Notes: generated by a model not told the origin, from the sequence alone. DNA of 64,000 bases from Xanthostigma xanthostigma (GCA_963575645.1 OY754464.1:2356001-2420000), one strand, 5' to 3'. Positions 1 to 11,270 are shown, numbered from the stretch's first letter. Made by a program: numbers and translations.

Positions 1-365
1 TTTGTAAAGGATCTATTGGGATTTGATTCTCGGTTAAATTGATCAAAAATACCTCGATCGGAAGTGCATACTTTCGGCATCAATTGTAAGGCAGAAAGTC
101 TAACATTTACGCATTGGTGGGATTACACGCCCAAATGCGAAAGTACGTACATTCGGGCGGCAGTAAAGAAAAATAACCTATTAACTGTTGTTTAGATGTC
201 GTTTTCATAGCAATCCTATTACAATTTAGCTAATAGTCGCGACCAGCTGTCATTCGTGTTTTAACTAGTGCGAGAGGGCATAATGTTGAAATGTGATGCG
301 GCATCATTTTTAAAATGAGCGAATGCTGTGTTTAGAACTAAATTGAAAAGGAAAATTACGCTTGT
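1..365. repeat. Dispersed repeat C (copy 1) and flank
   Basis: Positions 64-194 match 14213-14333 over about 120 bases (shared words such as GGCAGAAAGTCTAAC and GGTGGGATTACACGC). This is therefore a dispersed repeat. The ends and family could not be recognised. No coding sequence is visible. Confidence 0.5.
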
Positions 366-399
366 AGCCCGGTCATATTTTACACTAAAAATCGCTAAT

Positions 400-2950
400 C
401 TCGCAAAGTAACATGTAGTTCTGATTTTTTAATATATTGTTAGGACCACTACCAGTAGCGTATATCCAAGTTTGCAGCTTCGAAAGACCTGTGCTAACTT
501 TGCAGCACTCAAAAAACTGCGAAATTTTCGCACTTTTTTTGGTATTCCCAATATAGGTCTTAAACTATGCATTTTTTTATAAAATATTTTTTATACGTTT
601 TTAAGTAGACTAAAATTGCTACAATCTGAGACAAGAAACAGCTTTGTAGGTTCAATACTTACCGAGATACAGCTTTCCAAAAATTGACCAGTTTTTTCAA
701 CAAAGTGAAATTTTAAGATTTGGTCAATTTTTGACCCCGATATCGGGGAATATACTCATTTTAAGGGAAATATTATAGGAACATATATTGTAGCAAATGT
801 AATTAGATTTAATTTAAGCAGAGAACGACGTCTGTAGGCCATATAGTTTACTCACAAATTTTAAAAATCCAAAAAATGAGAAAACTGCATTTTCGCAAAT
901 TTAAATTTAATACCTAATAATCGTTATGTAAATCCATTCAGTGATTTTAATGTGGTTGAGTAATCAAATTGAGTAGCATAGTAGCATAAACGAGTAACAT
1001 AATAAAAAAAAATAACATAATTGATAACATCATAAAAAATTATGCAGTTTTTGACAAAATACCGTCGTATTTCAGCCATTTTGTAAAAAATATTTACAAA
1101 TTATATTCATGAACCTTCCTCGTTTATCGCTCTTTCTATTACCGAAAACAATTTCAAAATCCGGTGCGTGGTTTAGTAGAAGAGAGCGGAGAAAAAGACA
1201 GAGACTTTGTTTTTAACTGTGCAGTCTTTGACAAAATACCGTCGTATTTCAGCCATTTTGAAAAAATATTTACAAATTGTATACAGAAACCTTCCTCGTA
1301 TATTGATCTTTCTATTGGCGAAAATCATTTCAAAATACGGTGCGTGGTTTAGAAGAAATGACCGGTGAAAAAGACAAAGACAGTCAGAGACTCTGATTTT
1401 AACTATGTAGGCTTTGCTAAAATTCCGTCGTAGTTCAGTTATTTTGTAAAAAATATTTATAAATTATATACAGTAACCTTCCTCGTTTATTGTTCTTTCT
1501 ACTATCGAAAACCATTTTTAGGTTCGGCGCATGGTTTAGAAGAAGTGAGCGGAGAAAAAGACAAAGACAGACAGAGACTGTTTTTAACTATGCAGTCTTT
1601 GACAAAACAACGTCGGTGTTCTTCTAAACTATGCGCCGGATCGTAAAATGGTTTTCGGTAATAGAAAGAGCGATAAGCATGGAAGGTTTCTGTATATAAT
1701 TTGTAAATAGTTTTTACAAAATGCCTGAACTACGACAGTGTTTTAGCTCAGACTGCATAGTTAAAAATAGAACTTCTGTCTGTCTTTGTCTTTTTCTCAG
1801 CTCACTTCTTCTAAGCCATGCGCCGGATCTAAAAATGGTTTTCGGTAGTCGAAAGAGCAATAAACGAGGAAGGTTTCTGTATATAATTTATAAATATTTT
1901 TTACAAAATACCTGAACTACGACGCAATTTTAGCAAAGCCTACATAGTTAAAATCAGAGTCTCTGACTGTCTTTGTCTTTTTCACCGGTCATTTCTTCTA
2001 AACCACGCACCGGATTTTGAAATGGTTTTCGCTAATAGAAAGATCAATATACGAGGAAGGTTTCTGTATACAATTTGTAAATATTTTTTCAAAATGGCTG
2101 AAATACGACGGTATTTTGTCAAAGACTGCACAGTTAAAAACAAAGTCTCTGTCTTTTTCTCCGCTCTCTTCTACTAAACCACGCACCGGATTTTGAAATT
2201 GTTTTCGGTAATAGAAAGAGCGATAAACGAGGAAGGTTCATGAATATAATTTGTAAATATTTTTTACAAAATGGCTGAAATACGACGGTATTTTGTCAAA
2301 CACTGCATAATTTTTTTATGATGTTATCAATTATGTTATTTTTTTTATTATGTTACTCGTTTATGCTACTATGCTACTCAATTTGGTTACTCAACCACAT
2401 TAAAATCACTGAATGGATTTACATAACGATTATTAGGTATTAAATTTAAATTTGCGAAAATGCAGTTTTATCATTTTTTGGATTTTTAAAATTTGTGAGT
2501 AAACTATACGGCCTACAGACGTCGTTCTCTGCTTAAATTAAAGCTAATTACATTTGCTACAATATATGTTCCTATGATATTTCCCTTAAAATGAGTATTT
2601 TCCCCGATATCGGGGTCAAAAATTGACCAAATCTTAAAATTTCACTTTGTTGAAAAAACTGGTCAATTTTTGGAAAGCTGTATCTCGGTAAGTATTGAAC
2701 CTACAGAGCTGGTTCTTGTCTCAGATTGTAGCAATTTTAGTCTACTTAAAGACGTATAAAAAATATTTTATAAAAAAATGCATAGTTTAAGACCTATATT
2801 GAGAATACCAAAAAAAGTGCGAAAATTTCGCAGTTTTTTGAGTGCTGCAAAGTTAGCACAGGTCTTTCGAAGCTGCAAACTTGGATATACGCTACTGGTA
2901 GTGGTCCTAACAATATATTAAAAAATCAGAACTACATGTTAGTTTGCGAG
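400..2950. repeat. 2.5-kb foldback (long inverted repeat) with internal tandem units
   Basis: The left arm (from CTCGCAAA at 400) and the right arm (ending TTTGCGAG at 2950) are inverted copies of about 1.2 kb each, and weaker similarity runs out to about 366 and 2975. The inner part of each arm holds two to three tandem units of roughly 190 bases (about 1034-1600 on the left and 1640-2310 inverted on the right). Each unit carries words such as ACCTTCCTCGTTTAT and CCGTCGTATTTCAGCC. The centre lies near 1600-1800. Long arms built of internal tandem repeats fit a Foldback/Galileo-type DNA transposon, but no transposase is seen and no target duplication could be fixed. The small identical ORFs on opposite strands (1164-1352 and 1998-2186) are the same repeat unit seen twice. 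Confidence 0.8.
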
Positions 2951-3365
2951 TTTAATGTTAGATATGACTGGCCTATTGTCTACTCTCAATGACTTTTACC
3001 TATTCGAATTTTAATGGGAAACAATTTTGTAATCGATATTTAAATTTTTCCAACATATGCAATTTTTATTGACACTGAATATCAATTTTCCAGTAGAGAA
3101 AATTCTTTTTCAATATAATATATATTATTATAAAAATGCAATTCTTCCAATTTATGTTCTTCAAACAAAAATCTTTTCATATTTAAAAAATATTAATGTT
3201 CCAGACGCATAAAATCGAACTTTATATCAAGAATACAATCAAAGATGGCAGGCAAAATAAATTAAGATTTGGTAATTTTATTTCAAATTGCTATTCAAAA
3301 TTCTTTATTTTGTAATAGACATTTTATAAATTACTCTTTATAAATGTTTATTTTTGAAGTGACAC
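2951..3365. other. AT-rich spacer, nothing recognised
   Basis: Plain AT-rich sequence between the foldback and the first TTAA-flanked MITE. I see no ORF, RNA gene or repeat match. Confidence 0.6.
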
Positions 3366-3369
3366 TTAA

Positions 3370-3803
3370 GGCCGTTGCACACGAGGCTGGAAACACTGCT
3401 TGGACTTCTGCTGGCCGGCAGACAGGGTGCGAGGTTGGAAATGACGTCACTGCAGAATCACCTGCTAGCTCACAAGCAAGATTTTAAATATTACAGCAGA
3501 TGCTATTTTTCTTGCTAGGTCCTCTGCTTGCTCTGAGCAAGAACCAATCAGGAAACAGTATCTTGTCACGTGGGCGACATGATCAAACGACCACAACTAC
3601 CATGGCGTCATTCCGTTCAGAGTCGGACAACAGACACGTTTTGCTCTGTGCGCGCGCACCAGATCCATCCACAAAACAAGCTTGAAAAGACGTCTCGTGT
3701 GAAGCAAGCACATAAGAACAATCAAAAAAAACATCACTAGAGAACTAGTAGTGAAATCTAGCAAGGAATCTAGCGGCAAAACCAGCCTCGTGTACAGCGG
3801 ACT
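3370..3803 (+). mobile_element. TTAA-flanked MITE A, copy 1
   Basis: A 434-bp element flanked by TTAA on both sides (3366-3369 and 3804-3807). The ends are inverted: GCCGTTGCACACGAGGCTGG at the left and the matching CCAGCCTCGTGTACAGCGG at the right. A TTAA target is the piggyBac habit, but the ends do not start with CCC, so superfamily is left open. No transposase is encoded. Inside are a CCAAT box (about 3544) and a CACGTG E-box (about 3568). Related copies or fragments lie at 3808-4253, 13397-13766, 52550-52843 and 56597-56757. Confidence 0.75.
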
Positions 3804-3807
3804 TTAA

Positions 3808-4253
3808 GATCGCTGCACATGAGGCTAGGAGTTCTGCTAGCCGGTAGTCTGAGTACGAAGCTGAAAATGACGTTACTGCGGGCTGGCCAGACAGCTCACG
3901 TGATAGGTTTTAAAATTAGAACAGGGGCTATTTTGCCTGCTAGATTTGCTGCTATAGGTATGAGCAAGAACCAATCAGGAAGCTGTATCTTGTCACATGG
4001 GCACTTGAACAAACGCCCACAAACCAACACGGCGTCATTCTGCTCAGAGTCAGACAACAGACACGTTTTGCTCTGTGTTTATATTCGAACTGTCACATCG
4101 CGCGCATTAGATCTATCCACAAAACAAGCTTGAAAAATAGTCTCGTGTGAAGCGAACACATATAACAGCAATCAAGAAAACCAGCGCTAGAAAACATGTA
4201 GTGAAATCTAGCAAGGAATCTAGCGGCAAATCCAGCCTCGTGTGCAGCGGACT
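3808..4253 (+). mobile_element. TTAA-flanked MITE A, copy 2
   Basis: A second, diverged copy of MITE A lies directly after copy 1 in the same orientation, and the two share the TTAA at 3804-3807. It starts GATCGCTGCACATGAGGCT and ends AGCCTCGTGTGCAGCGGAC before TTAG (4254-4257), a degraded TTAA. The CCAAT box is kept (about 3970), but the E-box has changed from CACGTG to CACATG. No protein is encoded; the 104-codon frame at 3819-4133 is repeat sequence. Confidence 0.7.
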
Positions 4254-6265
4254 TTAGATATCTACTTTTCTCTGCAGAAGATCGGTTGGTAAAGTATGTA
4301 TCTTTTATTCAGACACTTTCATAGAAAGCATTTTGTATCTGAATGCTTTTGACAAATCTCTTCTACAGGTCAGACCCGAATAAATTATGTTTTCAATTTT
4401 CTTAAAATGTTTGCAGTATATTTTAATTTTCTATGAGTTCCTTTGTACTTTTTTTTTGTATTTTCCCATTATCGTGACTCTTTGTGTTTTAAATCATTTT
4501 TGTATAAACTTTAATATGCTTTCAAAAAGTGACCCGTATCTAAAGGATAATGAGGGTTGTGTATATAAAGAATGGAAAACAAAGAACATAATCTTTTCTG
4601 TAAATATATTTACTTTTCGATACATATGAATAGATATCTGTATAACATTTTTCAAACATGTTTTCGAAATGATAAGGAAACCTAATAAAATCCTCTCCAA
4701 GCAAATATCTATAAAAACACGACCATTTCACCGTTGACAATCATTTTGTCATATTCCTTGACATGATTTTATTTCACATGCTATAACGTTGAATTATAGA
4801 AAAAAAATAGTTGCGTTTCAGATTTAAATTTGGAAAAACAAAATACAACATCGACTTGGGTAAAAGTACCGATTGCGATTACCAATTTTGTTTTTATAAT
4901 TGGCAAAATAGATTATTATAATAGCCACTATTCAAAAAAGTTTCACTTATGTGTCTCTCAAACTTTACAATAAATTTTTTAATAAATATTGAAGAGTTCT
5001 AATCAGACGTTAATCAAAGATTTGAATTTACAATAAATTGCCTAATGATATCAAAATGCTGAAACTGGAAACTTTTAAAAAATCACTGAGGAGCCTTCTA
5101 ACCAAAAACTGTTTTACACTGTAGATGAATTTTTTAATTATGAATTTTAATGTGTAAATTTGAAGTCACATATGTATGTATTGTACTATCGTGTATAAAA
5201 ATATATCTATCTATATTGTATAAGAATAGATATTATACCAGTGATGGTGCGTGACCACTTTAAATGGGTGTTTTGCATTAAGTAGTTATTTATTCCTCTG
5301 AATAAATAGCGGTAACTCAATACACCAACCATAATTATGTTTACTGCAGGTATAAATCTATTCTGTCTTATTTCCAGGGTATAAATATTCATTCGCCTGA
5401 TAAAATAATAATGGCTGCCACATAGCTCAATACCTAAACTATAAATGTGAAGTGTATCTACAGTTTACTCTTGTGAATTTATTTTTTGTGTTTATTAACC
5501 TTTTAGAATTGTATATACTTGTAAAACAAGTTTTGTGTGCAATTGGGTTAGGATAAAACATTATTACTTTAATGAAACTTTTTTTGACGTTTACACTAAC
5601 GCCATCGGTCGTATTTTTGGGTGAACGTCAAAATATTCAACATAAAGAGCAAGGGATATAGTGCAGTGTATATTTATACTTTAACTAACTTTTCTACCTG
5701 ATAATTTGCTTGGTGAATTAAAAGTAAATTTTATTCTAACGAATAAATTTGTTCCAAGATTAGTAACTTCTATCTTTAATAGTGTGTGGCGAATATGGGC
5801 ATTAAAAAGCAAATCACGTATTCATTAAATCGCTTTTGAAAACAACTTTTTCGTCAATAAAGTCCGTTTTAAATTATCCGTAAGTTTAATGAACTGAATA
5901 TTATTGCTATCGTGACTCATTTGTCAAATGTACGGCTTTCAGAGCCATCTTCTCGTGTCAGGACATGAGCTGAATAAATTCACCTAGTGTCAGTTCTCCG
6001 AACTATTTATCTTGTATTTAATTTCACATAATTCTTTCAAATACTATATTGGGGATCGTCTCACATTTTTTTAATATACAAATAGGTTATGAAACAATTT
6101 TTTAGAGAATTTTTCGAAAGTTTATTCGGTAATAAAAAAAAATCACAAAGGTGTATTCCACGAAATTTTAAGTATAGAATTATCGTGCTACAAAAATGAC
6201 GTCTACAATATAAAGTCTATGATTGGCTGTCTAGATCTGTGAAAACTATGTACATCTCTTTCCAT
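4254..6265. other. Intergenic, one short repeat end
   Basis: No supportable gene. Positions 4991-5027 match the end of the hammerhead-bearing repeat H (GAAGAGTTCTAATCAGACG, then TTAATCAAAGATTTG). The several 60-80 codon frames at 4387-4740 overlap one another on both strands and look like chance. Confidence 0.5.
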
Positions 6266-6640
6266 AAATAAGCAGCTGTTCTCGGCCAAGCGTTGCTGTG
6301 GCTCAGTCTGATTTACTGGAAAAGAAAGAAAAGAGAAAGCACACGTTTCTAATATGTTGAATTTCACCATGCTTGCAGGTATACAATATTTTTTGCTGTT
6401 TCATTGTCTCTGCAGATATAGAGTTTGTCCAGTTTGCCGACTCTATAGAACACGCAACATATAATTGTCCATGTGAGAAGCAATGTTATGTTCAGCGTTT
6501 AATTCTAATATGTTTAATATCACAATGTTCTGTTTTGAGCGGATATGGAGATTGTCTGGTTTGCCGACTCTAGAAAAACGCAACATATAATTGTTCATGT
6601 GAGAACCAATGTTCTGTTCAGCGTTTAAATTAATTCATGT
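6266..6640. repeat. Helitron-like remnant with a 127-bp duplication
   Basis: The stretch near 6280-6313 (CCAAGCGTTGCTGTGGCTCAG) resembles the inverted 3' end of the Helitron at 8942-9361. Downstream, a block starting near 6413 is repeated 127 bases later (TTTGCCGACTCTA at 6433 and again at 6560; CGCAACATATAATTG follows in each). No coding function assigned. Confidence 0.4.
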
Positions 6641-7089
6641 TTTACAATTAAGAGGAAGAATATAAGAACGAAAAGTTGTATTTATGTATGAGAAAAAATT
6701 GGAACTGTTCAAAATTTACGAATTTTGATACGTGTGTCGACTTTATTTTTAAGTAAACTGTGTTGTGGACAGATCTTTGAAATACGACGTGTTTTCTATT
6801 TAATCTCTTTTTTTTGTTACTGTATGCAGTTCGAATACATTTGTTCTTTATGGACTGCATAACACGTTTTTTTATTTCTTATTTTTTACTTTTTCGATTA
6901 TATAGTTTTAAAGAAGATAAGGAGCTTAATGTAACAATAGGAATACAAAAGAAAAATTTCAAGTAATGCTTTCATGAGGAAGAACTCAATTGAAGTGACT
7001 TTAAAGCTATATGACAAGATGACCAACATCCGGCGACATGTATAAAAGTTTGTCAAATTTTTAACATTGATATATTTTTGTAATTCATA
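6641..7089. other. AT-rich spacer
   Basis: Nothing recognised between the duplication and the Ginger-like element; the 70-codon minus-strand frame at 6648-6860 has no features of a protein family. Confidence 0.5.
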
Positions 7090-7093
7090 GATA

Positions 7094-7700
7094 TGTTACG
7101 GTCTATACCCGAAATCTTACATTTGAACGGGTATTGAGAAATACTAGTTTTGCGCATTTTCAGTTGGACAAAACTAGTTCTGTCCATTTCTGAACGGACA
7201 GTACTAGTTCTTGTTTCATTCAATCAACGTCCGAACCTGAATAAAATAATTGTGGGATATTCAGTGTAATAATTAAGTAAAAATGCAAGATGAATTTGAG
7301 TCTCAACTAGTTCGCCTATTGAAGGCTTCTGAAACATAATTTTATGACGAAACATAATTACCTTACTACACTAAGTGAGGTTAAGAAAGCAAATTTGTTG
7401 AAAGCTGTCTGCTAAACAATACAGAAGAATAAATCGCTTTGATATAATTAGTATCATTGATGTGGAAAAGTTAATTAAAAAACGCAAAGAAGATTCCGAT
7501 TCCATACTAGTACTGTCCGTTCAAAAATGGACAGAACTAGTTTTGTCCAATTGAAAATGCGCAAAAGTAGTTTTGCTCATTTTATAACAGTCAATACCCG
7601 TTTAAATGTAAGATCTCGGGTTTGGGCAATATTCGTTGGTCAAAACTAGGTTTGCACATTTATTTCGGTCATTGACCGAATTCGGGTATAGACCGTAACA
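7094..7700 (+). mobile_element. Ginger-like DNA transposon remnant, copy 1
   Basis: A 607-bp element with terminal inverted repeats TGTTACGGTCTATACCCGAA and its complement ending CGTAACA, flanked by the 4-bp direct repeat GATA (7090-7093 and 7701-7704). TGTTA ends with a 4-bp duplication fit the Ginger/GIN group of DNA transposons, which carry an integrase-type transposase (known from the family; the integrase itself is not present here). Subterminal repeats of the word ACTAGTTNTGNCCATTTT occur at both ends. The middle keeps a small piece of coding sequence shared with the copy at 57914-58655. Confidence 0.6.
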
Positions 7701-7704
7701 GATA

Positions 7705-8124
7705 CATTCTTATTAAGTGAGTGCCATCATAGATGCTAGCAATCTCTGTTTTCGAACGTCTGTGGACTATGTGCCGTCTGAAAGACCTCGGGCGCTCTGT
7801 GTGAATGAAACCTTAGCTTTTATATTTTTGTTAGCTTTATACAAGCAACCTAGCTCTTAATTAAGAAGCACTTATATAAGTTGTAAGTTTGTAAATATGC
7901 TGAAATCAAAAATCATTTAGTAGAAACATCTTACGGAAGAAAATAAAATTAAGTAAAAATAAACTGAAGACGTTTATTTTCTACATTTGAAAGCTAGTTT
8001 GCTGTTATTCAACTTGTCTGTTTTTAGAAAAAGTTTAATGTTTTTGTAATCAGTTAGGTACTGCTGGTACACAGAAGCGAATTCGCGCCGTTATTAATAT
8101 TACTCTATTAAAGCAAAATCGAAA
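7705..8124. other. Spacer, nothing recognised
   Basis: AT-rich DNA between two elements with no ORF, RNA gene or repeat match that I can see. Confidence 0.5.
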
Positions 8125-8535
8125 TCAATAAATATGTAAATATTCGTTTGTTCAAAACCGCAAATTTCCGAAAGTAGTTTACCGATTGCTTTGAAATTTT
8201 GACACAACCTATTATATAGATGTCACACCTGTGATAGTAGAAAACATGCTTTTTTTAACAACCAGTGCCATCTGCTGGACGTTGAATCAACGCACGCCAT
8301 ATTAAATATTTTACCGCAACGCGAGCGCCATCTGTTGAATATAGCGCCAATCTATTGGACTTTAAAGCAACACTCACTATATTAAATATTTCACCGCCAC
8401 GCGAGCGCCATCTGTTGAATACAGCGCCATCTGTTGGACGTTAAAGGAACACAGCTATTGTAAATATTGCACCGCAACTAAAGCGCCATATGTTAGAGCA
8501 ACACCCTCTATACTAAATGATTTACTGCAACGGTG
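8125..8535 (+). mobile_element. Helitron-like fragment with GCGCCATCTGTTG repeats
   Basis: Begins TCAATAAATATGTAAATATT, like the 5' end of the Helitron at 8942-9361 read from its minus strand (TC start, then AAATATTCGTTTGTT). Positions 8265-8535 hold repeated blocks with GCGCCATCTGTTGRA separated by TTAAATATTTYACCGC, about 70-75 bases apart. This repeat word is common in non-autonomous insect Helitrons. The CTAGT 3' end is not found, so the copy looks 3' truncated. Confidence 0.5.
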
Positions 8536-8941
8536 TTTGAAAAAAGTGTTGATGGTTCTTTTTATTTTCCACTGTTAATTCCCAAAGTTTTACATTAATT
8601 AAAAAACGACTTTAAAAAAATTAAAAAAATTTTCACTCGAAACGTACAAAGCATCAACCTTTAAAAGAGGTCAGAAATTTGCTGGCTTACTCCTAAATCC
8701 ACTCCTGGCTGCACAGAATTGTTTTCTATAGTATTAAAAGAAACAAGTATGTCTTTAAAATGCAGTTTCTTGAAACGGTAATACGTAATGTGGATATAAA
8801 ATTGTCCCTTGAGAATATTTTTAAAGAAATTCTGCCATATTTTATAGAAAGAAAATAGTGCAGGTCAATCACTTATAATAATAATAATAACAAACTTTAT
8901 TTAAAAAACATGTATACATGTGTAAATAGCGTATATTTATG
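8536..8941. other. Spacer, nothing recognised
   Basis: AT-rich sequence between two Helitron-like elements. No feature supported; a short AATAATAATAAT run lies near 8878-8890. Confidence 0.5.
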
Positions 8942-9361
8942 ACTAGTTGTACCCGGCCACGCGTTGCTGTGGCTGAGTTTGGTTTGCGTGTGTTGCTGAT
9001 ACGTTCAAAAGATGCCGCTCCCAGCGCCGTAACATATTTAGTATAGCGCGTGTTGTTTAACATCCAACAGATGGCGCAGTATTCAACAGATGACACTCCC
9101 ATTGCTATAAAATATTTAGTCTAGCGCGGTGTGTTGCTTTAGCGTCCAACAGATAGCGCTCCCGTTGCTGTAAAATATTTAGTGTAGTGTGTGTCGCTTT
9201 GACGCCTAACAGATGACGGTGTTAAAAAAATATATTTTCGCCTTCTCGGGCGTGGAATTCGAATGCAACGTTGTGTCAAAATTTCAAAGAAATCGGCGAA
9301 TAATTATCGGAGATTTAATTTTTTTAACAAACGAACATATTTACATTTTTATTTATAGAGA
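8942..9361 (-). mobile_element. Non-autonomous Helitron (minus strand)
   Basis: Read on the minus strand it starts TCTCTATAAATAAAAATG (9361) and ends CGTGGCCGGGTACAACTAGT (8942), that is TC at the 5' end and CTAGT (CTRRT) at the 3' end after a GC-rich segment. No target duplication is expected for this family. The interior has several copies of the GCGCCATCTGTTG word (9050-9220). No Rep/helicase is encoded. Confidence 0.65.
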
Positions 9362-9424
9362 TAAAGATAATTGACAAAATAGATCTTTACATAACATGCA
9401 AACAAGGAAAAGGAGGATATAAAC

Positions 9425-9635
9425 AAGCGATCTGTTTAGAATTGCGATATGTACAGTTCGGACGTACGTACGTACGAACGGACCGACCAATAACTGCTGT
9501 TCCCGTTTTTAGTTAGAATTTTAGAAGTTATTATGAAATCGAATCAATATAAAAACTGTTCCATTTTATTGAACAGACTCTCTCCTTTCTGAAAAGCTAT
9601 AATTTGTATCAATTTCTTGTGAAATTAACCTAGAC
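9425..9635 (+). repeat. Dispersed repeat K, copy 1 (left part)
   Basis: Matches 37690-37930 over more than 200 bases (AATTGCGATNTGTA, then ACGTACGTAC, then CAACTGCTGTT...). It resumes at 10247-10300 after the hAT insertion. The family is not recognised. A run of ACGTACGTACGTAC at 9463-9477 is self-complementary. Confidence 0.6.
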
Positions 9636-10238
9636 CAGGGGTCGACAACCTGCGTCTCGCGAGACGCATGCGGCTCTTTTGATGTAAAGTTGCGGCTCTC
9701 CAGTTCCATACGCAAAAAATAATTATTTTGTTATATGAACCCTTAAAAATTGTCCAATCGATCCATGATTGAGTACCATGTTTCTATTTCTCAGCCATTT
9801 CCACTCGCGTCTCACCCGCACCGCCCCCGTCGTGCGTGTCGTCGGATTTATATATTATACCTATATAAGCAAATAATATAATTAAAATCTTTGATTAACG
9901 TCTGAATAGAACTCTTCAAATAAATAAAATTGTGGACCTATTTTTCTCAGACCAATATATTGACAAATAACAAATCAATACAACACAAGTTGACGTTTCG
10001 ATCCGGCTTTGGATCTTCTTCAGAAAAATCTAAAAATAAATGAAATTGTCGACCAATTTTTCTCAGACCATATATTGACAAAAAATTTATTTATATTTGA
10101 AGAGTTCTATTCAGACGTTAATCAAAGATTCGAATACTATAATACTGAAACGAAAAAGTTTAGTGGCTCTTTAAAAACTGGGAAATTTTGTAAATTGTAA
10201 CTTTTGGCTCTTCCGTCTCAAAAGGTTGCCGACCCCTG
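9636..10238 (+). mobile_element. hAT-type MITE with 8-bp target duplication
   Basis: Starts CAGGGGTCGACAACCTGCG (9636) and ends with the complementary AGGTTGCCGACCCCTG (10238). The direct repeat ACCTAGAC flanks it (9628-9635 and 10239-10246), which is the 8-bp duplication of hAT transposons. The element lies inside repeat K, whose second copy at 37690-37930 serves as an empty site. It carries no transposase; its interior is occupied by hammerhead-bearing repeat H (9884-10136). The remaining host-facing ends resemble Charlie-like hAT ends (CAGGGGTC). Confidence 0.8.
9884..10136 (-). repeat. Penelope-like repeat H with hammerhead-like core (inside hAT)
   Basis: Inverted ends: TCTTTGATTAACGTCTGAAT near 9888 and its complement near 10100-10131. 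Between them, on the minus strand (10023-9996), lies CTGAAGAA, a stem GATCC/GGATC closing the loop AAAGCC, then GAAAC. That order (CUGANGA box, stem II, GAAA box) is the core of hammerhead ribozymes known from Penelope-like retroelements. The box has one A more than the consensus, so activity is not assumed. Confidence 0.55.
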
Positions 10239-10300
10239 ACCTAGACATGACTATTTGTATGAGTGCAAAGCGGTAATAGAACATGACTGTGTGTAATACA

Positions 10301-10668
10301 TAAAATTCTCTTAGTTATTCATAAGCGCTCGTTAAAATATATATGTACCTACTTAGCAAGAGAAGACAATCATGTCATTATCAGACAAAGCTTCGCCGAA
10401 GAGTTACTGAAATTACATGAATATAAATTAGTTTTTAAAGTAATAGAGAAAGCGTTTATCTTAATGTACTTGAAAAGTTTTAATTGACATCCGTGAAAAT
10501 TAACAAACGTTACGTTTTTTGAAAAACATCCAATCAGTGACAAAATTTTGGCGCGAAAACGTCTATTCGTTCTTTAAGTAGAGCGATAGCTGATCGAACT
10601 TTCTTGTATTACCTACGAAATAACCTTAGATTTTAATCGTTAATAACTACAAGACTAATAACAATGGT
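10301..10668. other. Spacer, nothing recognised
   Basis: No ORF or repeat match is visible after the end of repeat K. Confidence 0.5.
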
Positions 10669-10942
10669 TGAGATCTTTGATTAACGTCTGAATAGAACTC
10701 TTCAAATAAATAAAATTGTCGACCAATTTTATTCAGACAATATATTGACAAAAATAAAATTATAAATCAAAATTACAAATAATATTAATTACTAATTAAT
10801 TTTTTATATATTTAGATTATTTCTGAAGAAGATCTAAATCCAGATCGAAACGTCATCTTTTGTAATATTAATTTATAATTTTATTTTTGTCAATATAATA
10901 TAGTCTGAAAAAATTTTAGTCGATAATTTTATTTATTCAACA
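10669..10942 (+). repeat. Penelope-like repeat H, hammerhead-like core
   Basis: Opens with the same TCTTTGATTAACGTCTGAAT end and holds the inverted word pair CAATATATTG/CAATATAAT. At 10823-10850 the plus strand reads CTGAAGAA, stem GATCT/AGATC around loop AAATCC, then GAAAC. Compared with the other copies (GATCC/GGATC), the last stem pair has changed on both sides, which keeps it paired. No reverse transcriptase is present. Confidence 0.55.
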
Positions 10943-10947
10943 CGCGT

Positions 10948-11255
10948 GAGTAATATGTAATTTCGGGGCCCTGCTAAACGTGGGAGAAATAATAAATTAC
11001 TTCATGTTGACGCGTAGAGTGTAATAATGAATTTTCTGGACCAATAGAAACTCAGTAGCAAGCCCAAGCGCTAAATAATGAAAAAAAACTGCAAGCAGCT
11101 TCTGGACCAATAGGAACGTGGTAGGCGGTATTGTTTATATGAAAACAGCATCGCAATTCAGCGAAAGTCATGGCAATCTTATTGTGGGTACGTCAATCAA
11201 TGAAGTGATTTATTATTTTTCCCTCTTTTATCAGGGCCCCGATTACATGTTACTC
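10948..11255. mobile_element. MITE with GAGTAA...GGGGCCCTG inverted ends
   Basis: The left end GAGTAATATGTAATTTCGGG (then GCCCTG) and the right end CAGGGCCCCGATTACATGTT (then ACTC) are imperfect inverted repeats of about 25 bases, 308 bp apart. No coding capacity, superfamily unknown. It abuts repeat H on the left and a palindrome on the right. Confidence 0.6.
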
Positions 11256-11270
11256 CTGCTAGTTGAATAA

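Noticed and set aside
1164-2186. Two identical 62-codon ORFs on opposite strands
   Set aside because: They are the same tandem unit in the two arms of the foldback; no protein features and no starts of their own.
8265-8535. CRISPR-like spaced repeats
   Set aside because: The GCGCCATCTGTTG repeats vary, the spacers are similar to one another, and the host is an insect; they are Helitron internal repeats.
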